Shown: piece by piece, positions 1 to 4,575 of the stretch | Layout: each line of letters begins with the position of its first letter | Numbering within the stretch: the first letter of the stretch is position 1 | Source: Candidatus Woesearchaeota archaeon | GTDB taxonomy: Archaea > Nanobdellota > Nanobdellia > Woesearchaeales > WJKL01 | Assembly (NCBI GenBank): GCA_019322455.1 | Contig: JAHWIT010000106.1 | Coordinates: forward strand, 1 to 9,803 | Direction: 5' to 3' | DNA: 9,803 nucleotides | Program-made: the position numbers and the translations under genes | The notes under the pieces: generated by a model | The model's database searches: none | What the model was told of the DNA's origin: nothing | What the model saw: only the letters and a program-made list of their open reading frames with translations

Positions 1-1
1 G

Positions 2-361
2 ATATTTAGTGCAAAATGGGTTTTTGAAAATTCAAGCATTAAACCATTCAAAGGAAAAACAATAACTGAAGAATTAAAACTGAGGATTATAAATCCTGAT
101 GCATTAATTGTAATGAAATCAATAAGCTGCAGAAGCGCAGATATAAGGGATGTGTTTATGCTTATAACAAAATCAAAAGACAAGACATGGATAAAACAAG
201 AGATTGAAAAAAGATGCAGTTTTAAAGAAAGATTTGCAAAAATAAAAGAGAAAATAAATTCAAAACAATTCAAAGATAATCTGCAAGGAGTATATGGCCA
301 TATAGATGATGAATTATTCAAAAGATATAAGAAACAAGTATTAAAATTAGGTGATATATGA
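2..361 (+). CDS. 3' part of a nucleotidyltransferase-like protein (AbiEii/DUF6036-like), 5' end outside window
   Basis: The reading frame is open from the window edge to a TGA at 359-361, giving 119 residues with no start codon needed inside the window. An internal ATG at 113 exists, but the coding character continues upstream of it, so the gene is cut by the window edge. The segment reading NPDALIVMKSISCRSADIRD (about residues 33-52 of the visible part) resembles the C-terminal half of AbiEii/DUF6036 nucleotidyltransferases. In those proteins a 'P-x-x-LIVMK' helix is followed by an 'R-x-x-D-I-x-D' helix. The rest is helical and lysine-rich. The catalytic GS...D-x-D part would lie upstream and is not visible, so activity cannot be judged. 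AbiEii proteins can be toxins of toxin-antitoxin pairs, but no partner is visible here. The coding call is solid; the family is a motif-level resemblance. Confidence 0.6.
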   Translation: MFSAKWVFENSSIKPFKGKTITEELKLRIINPDALIVMKSISCRSADIRDVFMLITKSKDKTWIKQEIEKRCSFKERFAKIKEKINSKQFKDNLQGVYGHIDDELFKRYKKQVLKLGDI

Positions 362-386
362 CTAATGCTGGCTTTATTAGCTCATT

Positions 387-586
387 GTTGTAACTCTATT
401 ATTATAACATAATAACATGGATTTTCGAAACATACAAAAATCAAAGATTTTTGAGCTTCGAAAAATCTTTGATTATTAATATATAGTTGTAACTTTTTAA
501 AATAACAAATAATAAAGAGATTTTTCGAAACAATAGAAATTTTAAAAAATTTCTAAGCTTCGAAAATACTTCATATTTTCGAAACA
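387..586. repeat. Two diverged tandem units (~99 bp) of TTCGAA-bounded inverted repeats
   Basis: GTTGTAACT occurs at 387-395 and again at 486-494. TTTTCGAAACA occurs at 422-432, 522-532 and 576-586. AGCTTCGAAAA occurs at 454-464 and 556-566. The first two sets recur at 99-100 bp spacing, so 387-485 and 486-585 are imperfect tandem copies. In each unit TTTTCGAA can pair with a downstream TTCGAAAA (422-429 with 457-464; 522-529 with 559-566). Inside that outer stem lies a second stem: 436-442 with 446-452 in unit 1, and 534-542 with 547-555 in unit 2. The inner stems differ in sequence but both pair. Alternative stems compete: a perfect 14-bp stem 439-452/461-474 in unit 1, and a 10-bp stem 559-568/574-583 at the end of unit 2. 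The role is unknown. It could be a structured RNA, an operator array for the gene at 703, or a decayed repeat element. Confidence 0.75.
439..474 (+). terminator. 14-bp perfect inverted repeat, possible 3' end hairpin
   Basis: Positions 439-452 and 461-474 are perfect reverse complements with an 8-nt loop (453-460). The stem is AT-rich and lies 78 nt after the stop codon of the gene ending at 361. It could shape the 3' end of that transcript, but no T tract follows, so a transcription-ending role is uncertain. The stem competes with the TTCGAA-bounded pairing of the repeat unit that contains it. Confidence 0.3.
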
Positions 587-598
587 TTTATATACTAG
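581..598 (+). promoter_or_regulatory. BRE/TATA promoter of the first cysteine-rich gene
   Basis: GAAACATTTATATACTAG has the archaeal layout of a purine-rich BRE (GAAA) followed by a TATA box (TTTATATA at 587-594). Initiation about 25 nt downstream would fall near 615-620 and give a leader of about 85 nt. The same 18-mer recurs with two changes at 1544-1561, ahead of the second paralogue, which supports the call. A second TATA-like stretch at 624-632 could give a shorter leader. The third TTTTCGAAACA repeat (576-586) overlaps the BRE, so anything bound there would interfere with TFB. Confidence 0.6.
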
Positions 599-652
599 AC
601 TGGTATACAATTGTGTATATTATGTATATAATAATGAAAAAAAGTGTTTTTA

Positions 653-673
653 GTGGTTTTTCTCAAAAACCAC
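653..673 (+). promoter_or_regulatory. Leader hairpin upstream of the Shine-Dalgarno, first cysteine-rich gene
   Basis: Positions 653-661 and 665-673 are perfect reverse complements (9-bp stem, 3-nt loop CTC), 18 nt before the Shine-Dalgarno at 691. A weaker counterpart lies in the leader of the paralogue, where GGTTTT at 1650-1655 can pair with AAAACC at 1679-1684. The hairpin may stabilise the mRNA or affect initiation. A 16-codon frame starting with ATG at 634 and ending with TAA at 682-684 runs through it. I do not claim that frame as a gene. Confidence 0.45.
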
Positions 674-690
674 AAATAGTTTAAAAATAT

Positions 691-697
691 GAGGTGA
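691..697 (+). promoter_or_regulatory. Strong Shine-Dalgarno GAGGTGA
   Basis: GAGGTGA at 691-697 matches seven bases of the archaeal anti-Shine-Dalgarno and sits 5 nt before the ATG at 703, which fixes that start. The same site in the same 19-nt context precedes the paralogue. Confidence 0.9.
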
Positions 698-702
698 ATT
701 AG

Positions 703-1371
703 ATGGAAGATAATAAAACAATGACCATAGCAGTCATAGCTATTGTTGCAGTTGTTGCATTAGCTAGTCTGATATTGGTTCTAAACAAAGGCTCTATAAC
801 AGGAGCTGCTGTTGGTGGTACTGCTCCAAAGAAAACGAGCAACACACCATGTGCAAGAACATGTACACAAGACTGTACACCTAATGCACAAAGCCCAGCT
901 CCAGGAACAGAAGAGCTGAGTGTACATGACTGCATTATTCAGTGTTTGAATGCAAGATGCGGTCAAGCAAGCCATGCAGGTAACTGCAACCCAGACACAG
1001 CTGACGGATGTTGTAATATATTTGCAGCACCAGGACAAGACCCAGACTGTATAGTAGCAGAATGCCCTTGCTTTACACAAGCAGATATGCAGTATTGGAT
1101 AAGTGATGCATCAGCAAATAATTCAGATTTCTATTATATTGACGATACAGTAACAGGAACAAAAGCATGCAATGCTCAGTATCCATCTGGCTGGTTCCAA
1201 TCGTGGACTACTGTCCATACACCAGGAACAGAATACTTTTCATGCCATGCAGAAGTCAGAGATTATATGTTTAATCTTATCTTTGGACAAGAAACTGCAC
1301 AATCTGTTACAGAACCAGAAATGTTAGCATGCAGAAACATTGTTCTTGCAGAGTGCCCTGCAGCACCATAA
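703..1371 (+). CDS. Cysteine-rich membrane-anchored extracellular protein, copy 1
   Basis: A 222-residue protein of no family I recognise. Residues 8-27 form one hydrophobic helix, followed by NKGSITGAAVGG (28-39), a TGxAV-type segment. The remainder is polar and has 16 cysteines, an even number that suits disulfide bonding outside the cytoplasm. Recognisable points are C-x3-C-x3-C at 50-58, an HDC-x3-C-x3-RC stretch, a CC pair followed by DPDC, and CPCF. The paralogue at 1761 shares the anchor almost exactly and keeps the order CxxxC / DCxxxC / CC / DPDC / CPxF / CN / AC / C, but is otherwise dissimilar. The start is fixed by GAGGTGA six bases upstream. The gene has its own promoter, leader and T-tract terminator, and more C-ending codons than the AT-rich operon nearby, which suggests good expression. 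The helix may be an anchor or a cleaved signal peptide. The function is unknown; an abundant surface protein is a guess. Confidence 0.85.
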   Translation: MEDNKTMTIAVIAIVAVVALASLILVLNKGSITGAAVGGTAPKKTSNTPCARTCTQDCTPNAQSPAPGTEELSVHDCIIQCLNARCGQASHAGNCNPDTADGCCNIFAAPGQDPDCIVAECPCFTQADMQYWISDASANNSDFYYIDDTVTGTKACNAQYPSGWFQSWTTVHTPGTEYFSCHAEVRDYMFNLIFGQETAQSVTEPEMLACRNIVLAECPAAP

Positions 1372-1377
1372 ACAATA

Positions 1378-1397
1378 TTTTTTTTCTTTTTTTTCTT
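1378..1397 (+). terminator. Oligo-T terminator after cysteine-rich gene 1
   Basis: Eight T, C, eight T, C, TT begin 6 nt after the stop codon. Archaeal RNA polymerase terminates at such T tracts without a hairpin. The second paralogue ends in an almost identical tract, so the terminator appears duplicated with the gene. Confidence 0.75.
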
Positions 1398-1410
1398 ATA
1401 TATAACTTAA

Positions 1411-1510
1411 ATACATTCCTCTCGAACATAGTGAGAACTCATTGCCTAATTCCCACATCTCAGCCCTTCTAACCCAAGAATTCTCAAGTCAGCTGTCCCA
1501 AATTCGTCAG
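1411..1510. other. C-rich, G-poor intergenic segment of unknown role
   Basis: Within the 389-bp gap between the cysteine-rich genes, this 100-nt stretch contains 31 C and 12 G, clearly higher in GC and more strand-skewed than the flanking AT-rich DNA. I find no start codon opening a useful frame, no tRNA fold and no convincing C/D-box layout. It could be an RNA gene read on the - strand, where it is G-rich. The palindromic TATTTAAATA at 1549-1558 could serve as a TATA box in that direction too. It could also be a relic of a lost gene. Confidence 0.3.
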
Positions 1511-1543
1511 ATAAAAAACTTTAATTTTCTTTGTGATTTTTCA

Positions 1544-1561
1544 GAAATATTTAAATACTAG
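1544..1561 (+). promoter_or_regulatory. BRE/TATA promoter of the second cysteine-rich gene
   Basis: GAAATATTTAAATACTAG matches 16 of 18 bases of the element ahead of the first paralogue. It would start a transcript near 1580, with a long leader of about 180 nt. A second TATA candidate, CTATATATAA at 1607-1616, would shorten the leader to about 125 nt. Unlike the first copy, there are no TTCGAA repeats upstream, so the two genes are probably controlled differently. Confidence 0.5.
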
Positions 1562-1748
1562 TTTTGTCAATTAATCAATAATTAACTAAAACTAAATGAT
1601 TTGCAGCTATATATAATAAGAATTTCTTGCTGTGAATCGTGGGGGATTTGGTTTTGTTAAAAAAAAGAGAAAATGCAAAAAACCCCAAATAAAAAACATT
1701 GAATTTGAGTAGATATATTTCTATTCAAAAATATATAAAATAAAATAT

Positions 1749-1755
1749 GAGGTGA
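1749..1755 (+). promoter_or_regulatory. Strong Shine-Dalgarno GAGGTGA
   Basis: This is the same site and spacing as in copy 1; the 19 nt before the start codon (1742-1760) are identical to 684-702. It fixes the ATG at 1761. Confidence 0.9.
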
Positions 1756-1760
1756 ATTAG

Positions 1761-2399
1761 ATGGAAGACAATAAAACAATGACCATAGCAGTAGTAGCTA
1801 TTGTTGCAATTGTTGCATTAGCTAGTCTGGTATTGGTTCTAAACAAAGGCTCTATAACAGGAGTAGCTGTTGGTGGAGCTGGCGGTCAAGGAAGAGTAAA
1901 AGGCCAATGTATGAAAGACTGCATGGCTGAATTTGGACAAAATGGTGAAGAATTTGACAAGAATAGCGCTGCAGTACAAGATTGTCATGGACGGTGTCCT
2001 TCGGCAGCAATAGACAGCTCAAGCTGTGAAGCACATTCAGATAACTGTTGTGTACCATTTACAGGAGATCCTGATTGTAGTGGAGCAGCAGGATCAGGAG
2101 GATGCCCAGCGTTCGATGAATCACTAATAGCAGAATGGACACAACATGCAAGAGACAATGGTTATACTATTTCCTACATTGTCAACCCAACACTTCCAGT
2201 TGCAGACTGCAATTCCGTGCATGACGGAGGTGGCTTTAACTTCAAAACAGGCAGAATGGGCCCTTCTGAACCTCTTTATGCCTTTGCAAAGGTAGTTTTT
2301 AATTATACCGTTGTCTACGGACCTGTTCAAGTAAACGACATAACAATGGATGAATACAACGCATGCAAAGCATTGATGGACACATACTGCTATAATTAA
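1761..2399 (+). CDS. Cysteine-rich membrane-anchored extracellular protein, copy 2
   Basis: A 212-residue paralogue of the protein at 703. The first 39 residues differ at only four positions (I12V, V17I, I24V, A35V), and the DNA of 684-819 versus 1742-1877 differs at 7 of 136 positions. After GG at 38-39 the two diverge sharply. The ectodomain has 12 cysteines, again even, with QCMKDC, QDCHGRC, NCC, DPDC, CPAF, ADCN, a late NAC and a C-terminal TYC aligning with the framework of copy 1. Copy 1 has additional cysteines. Residues 8-27 are the single hydrophobic helix, followed by the TGxAV segment. The gene is followed by its own T-tract terminator and converges with the - strand GTPase gene 32 bp away. 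The function is unknown. The conserved spacing of cysteines suggests the same disulfide fold with a rapidly changing surface. Confidence 0.85.
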   Translation: MEDNKTMTIAVVAIVAIVALASLVLVLNKGSITGVAVGGAGGQGRVKGQCMKDCMAEFGQNGEEFDKNSAAVQDCHGRCPSAAIDSSSCEAHSDNCCVPFTGDPDCSGAAGSGGCPAFDESLIAEWTQHARDNGYTISYIVNPTLPVADCNSVHDGGGFNFKTGRMGPSEPLYAFAKVVFNYTVVYGPVQVNDITMDEYNACKALMDTYCYN

Positions 2400-2407
2400 G
2401 CAGTAAC

Positions 2408-2425
2408 TTTTTTTCTTTTTTTTCT
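2408..2425 (+). terminator. Oligo-T terminator after cysteine-rich gene 2
   Basis: Seven T, C, eight T, C, T begin 8 nt after the stop codon, nearly the same tract as after copy 1. It works only for + strand transcripts. The converging - strand operon has no T tract of its own here and may read on antisense. Confidence 0.75.
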
Positions 2426-2431
2426 ATTATT

Positions 2432-3349
2432 TCAAAAGAATTCTTTCAGCTCTTTAATATCACTAATTGCTTTGTATTTTTTCTTAAACTCATTAATCTT
2501 TTCTTTATCTAGAATATCTGTTTTGGATAAATAAATAATAACAGGCTTTCCAAATCCTTTTACTCTTTCATATAGTCTTATTTGATCTTTTAATGGATAA
2601 GGCTCTGTTAAATCAAATATATAGATTATCTTCTCAGCAACTATCTTCATAACTAAATATGCCTGCTGTTCAATTGCATTCATTTTATTAAATCTGTTTA
2701 ATGTTCCTGGTGTGTCAAGAAATTGCATATTATCAATATAACCAATCATTATTCTTTTTGTTGTGAATGGATAAGCAGCTATTTCAGGCTTAGAGCCTGT
2801 TAGTTTTGATAATAGGGTTGATTTTCCTACATTTGGAAATCCAGCAATTGATATTTGCTTGTATCTTTTTTTTATTGTTGGGAATGACTGCAATGTTCTT
2901 CTTGATTTTTCTAAGAATTTATAATCTGGATTCTTAAGTACAGAAGATACTCTTCCATAAAATCCCTTTTTAATCCTGTATATGTCTTTTATTTCTTGCG
3001 CTGATTTTAATTTTGAATTATTCTGCTTAAAAATATCATTTATCTTGTTCTTGCTCCACTTTATCTTTCCTAATGCTTTTTTTAGATTGCTTTTTCCAAT
3101 TGTGTATTCAACAAGTTTTCTGTAGAATAATGTTAGTTCTTCTATTCTGGGAAATGAAGTAAGTACTTCATCTAATCTTGAAACTAAGATGTCACGAACA
3201 ATTGCTATTTTAGTCATTTCTAATGTTTTTATTTTATTTACTTTAGTTCCTTTTACTTTTAATTGAGATGCTTTTCTTTTAGCTCTTATTATAGCTGTAT
3301 CTAGATATTGCTGTGCTGTTTCAACTGGTTTTATTTCCTGAAATGGCAT
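2432..3349 (-). CDS. NOG1-family GTPase (ribosome assembly)
   Basis: A 305-residue protein with the NOG1 arrangement: a helical N-terminal domain of about 165 residues followed by an OBG/HflX-type G domain. Visible motifs are G1 GFPNVGKST at 170-178, switch I YPFTTK at 193-198 (G2 threonine), G3 DTPG at 212-215, and G4 as SKTD at 275-278 where NKxD is usual. A weak G5-like ISD lies close to the C-terminus. NOG1 proteins bind the large ribosomal subunit precursor and help its maturation in the cytoplasm. The gene is last in the five-gene operon, 35 bp after the CRM-domain gene, which is also ribosome-related. No Shine-Dalgarno is seen before the ATG at 3347-3349. The serine in G4 is unusual but may still bind guanine. 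The family call is secure; the exact role is taken from the family. Confidence 0.9.
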   Translation of the reverse strand: MPFQEIKPVETAQQYLDTAIIRAKRKASQLKVKGTKVNKIKTLEMTKIAIVRDILVSRLDEVLTSFPRIEELTLFYRKLVEYTIGKSNLKKALGKIKWSKNKINDIFKQNNSKLKSAQEIKDIYRIKKGFYGRVSSVLKNPDYKFLEKSRRTLQSFPTIKKRYKQISIAGFPNVGKSTLLSKLTGSKPEIAAYPFTTKRIMIGYIDNMQFLDTPGTLNRFNKMNAIEQQAYLVMKIVAEKIIYIFDLTEPYPLKDQIRLYERVKGFGKPVIIYLSKTDILDKEKINEFKKKYKAISDIKELKEFF

Positions 3350-3384
3350 AATAATAGAATTTTTTATTTGTTTAAAAAATTATG

Positions 3385-3642
3385 CTATTTTTTATACAAA
3401 ACAACAACAAAACCAACTTGATGTATAATTCTAGAATCAGTTTTTTCAGCTAATTCTTTAACCAGTTCTTTTCTGCCTTTTTCCTTAATAATACCTTTTA
3501 AGAATTTAACTTTGATGAGTTTTTTCTTTTTTAATAATGTTTTAATTTCTTTAATTACATTATCAGTTAAGCCAGATTTGCCAACCCAGATAACTGGTTT
3601 TAGTTCTAATGCTTTGCTTTTTAGTTCTTTTAGTGAGGGCAT
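3385..3642 (-). CDS. CRM-domain (YhbY-like) RNA-binding protein
   Basis: An 85-residue protein that is one complete CRM domain, the usual length of archaeal and bacterial YhbY. It opens with the typical helix (LKELKSKALELKPVIWVGKS). The G-K-S-G-L-T loop at about 21-26 corresponds to the GxxG RNA-contacting loop. The C-terminal strand GFVVVLYKK is typical of the family. CRM proteins bind structured RNA, and YhbY associates with precursor large ribosomal subunits, which fits the NOG1-like GTPase gene just downstream. The start codon lies 2 bp past the stop codon of the upstream lipoprotein gene, and no Shine-Dalgarno is visible, so translation is probably coupled. It is slightly odd that this gene is transcribed with membrane redox genes. 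Confidence 0.9.
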   Translation of the reverse strand: MPSLKELKSKALELKPVIWVGKSGLTDNVIKEIKTLLKKKKLIKVKFLKGIIKEKGRKELVKELAEKTDSRIIHQVGFVVVLYKK

Positions 3643-3644
3643 TT

Positions 3645-4322
3645 TTATTCAATATCTGCTTCATTATCATATCCTAAACTTTCCCAATAACCTTTATAAT
3701 TTGGATTATCAGATAATTCAATTTTGGTTATCCATTTAATCCATTTATATCCTAATTTGTCTTCTGCAACCAGTTCAAAAGGAAATCCTCTTTCTGGTAC
3801 TAATGTAATATTGTTTATTTTGTCTGCTAAGATTATATCTTTTTCTATGATATAATCTAATGGTAAAGAGGTTGTGTAACCATCAGCTGCATGAAATATA
3901 ACAGTATTTGCTTCTGGCTTTACTTTAACTTCTTCAAACAAATCTTTTAATAAAACTCCTTCCCATAAGACAGTTGCTTTCCATCCAACTATACAATTTA
4001 AAGTAACTAATTTTGAATATTTTTGATGAGCTAAAACTTCTTCATAAGTATATTTTTTTGGATTTTCAACAAGGCCTGTAATTTCTAATCTGTATGTATT
4101 GATATCAATATATTGAGGTCCTTTTATTGAGACATCTCTAACATCAATAATTGAATCTAATTTTTCTCCTTCATATTCTTTAATTTCAATTGCTTTTAAT
4201 TCTTTTAGGGATTTATGTTCTGGTTCTTTTGTTTCTTCCATGACTTTTTTTTCTTCAGCTAGTTTTTCAACACATCCTGATAAAAGAATTAATGTAATAA
4301 TTAGAAATATTATTTTATTCAT
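3645..4322 (-). CDS. Lipoprotein with molybdopterin-binding oxidoreductase domain (MsrP/sulfite-oxidase-like)
   Basis: A 225-residue protein. Residues 1-17 are a Sec-type lipoprotein signal with lipobox LLSGC, so Cys17 should be lipidated and the domain held outside the membrane. A charged linker (18-50) leads to an oxidoreductase molybdopterin-binding domain. LEITGLVENP (78-87) begins the fold, and Cys110 in TLNCIVGW is at the position of the molybdenum ligand. Later come GVLLKDLFEE, a DGYTTSLPL segment, PERGFPFELV and KLGYKWIKWITKIEL. All the family's hallmark stretches appear intact. Relatives include MsrP, which repairs methionine sulfoxide. The start overlaps the end of the DUF4405-like haem gene by 8 nt, and that protein probably supplies electrons. 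There is no twin-arginine motif, although Moco enzymes are normally exported folded by Tat. The substrate is unknown. Confidence 0.85.
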   Translation of the reverse strand: MNKIIFLIITLILLSGCVEKLAEEKKVMEETKEPEHKSLKELKAIEIKEYEGEKLDSIIDVRDVSIKGPQYIDINTYRLEITGLVENPKKYTYEEVLAHQKYSKLVTLNCIVGWKATVLWEGVLLKDLFEEVKVKPEANTVIFHAADGYTTSLPLDYIIEKDIILADKINNITLVPERGFPFELVAEDKLGYKWIKWITKIELSDNPNYKGYWESLGYDNEADIE

Positions 4323-4575
4323 TTTTCTTAAGGATATTTTTTGTCATTGCAACAATCCATCTCCAATGAAGGATTAAATGAACTAAAACTAATGATCCCA
4401 TTACTAATCCAGAATAATCATGGATCTTAGACATATAATAACTGGGGATTACTCTGAATACAGCTGTAAAATATTGTGTTATTCCTGGAAACTTAAATAG
4501 TCCTGTAATAAAAGATATAATAAATGATATTCCAAGCCCAATATCAATCCAGTAATTTAATTTTGATTTATTCAT
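4315..4575 (-). CDS. Small haem-binding membrane protein, DUF4405-like (cytochrome b-type partner)
   Basis: An 86-residue membrane protein with two clear hydrophobic helices (about 10-29 and 54-76). Its histidines are well placed for haem: His52 in KIHDYSG, and His66 and His70 in VHLILHWRW. This H-x-x-x-H-W pattern next to a preceding 'xHDYSG' helix is characteristic of the DUF4405 group of small cytochrome b-like proteins. The start overlaps the antiporter stop codon (ATGA type, 4 nt), and the end overlaps the Moco-domain lipoprotein start by 8 nt, so the three are translationally coupled. By analogy with MsrQ-MsrP, it could pass electrons from the membrane to the Moco domain outside the cell. 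That pairing is inferred from gene order. The family resemblance is good, but the protein is short. Confidence 0.75.
   Translation of the reverse strand: MNKSKLNYWIDIGLGISFIISFITGLFKFPGITQYFTAVFRVIPSYYMSKIHDYSGLVMGSLVLVHLILHWRWIVAMTKNILKKNE

Noticed and set aside
387..586. CRISPR array
   Set aside because: The repeats are few, irregularly spaced and self-complementary in a nested way, with no constant spacer length and no cas genes nearby.
387..586. Transposon ends or MITE
   Set aside because: There are no target-site duplications, no transposase, and the arms are inside tandem units rather than at the ends of one element.
634..684. 16-codon ATG frame in the leader of cysteine-rich gene 1
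   Set aside because: It has no Shine-Dalgarno, there is no matching ATG frame in the leader of copy 2, and the hairpin explains much of the sequence. It is kept only as a note in the leader finding.
781..1080. Open frame on the - strand opposite cysteine-rich gene 1
   Set aside because: It lies wholly antisense to a gene with promoter, Shine-Dalgarno and a conserved paralogue. Its cysteine and tyrosine content simply mirrors the sense codons.
1411..1510. C/D-box guide RNA on the - strand
   Set aside because: Several CTGA sequences occur, but no RTGATGA C box stands at the right distance.
3512..3739. 75-codon + strand frame over the CRM and lipoprotein genes
   Set aside because: It overlaps two recognised genes on the other strand; the phenylalanine runs are reverse complements of lysine codons.
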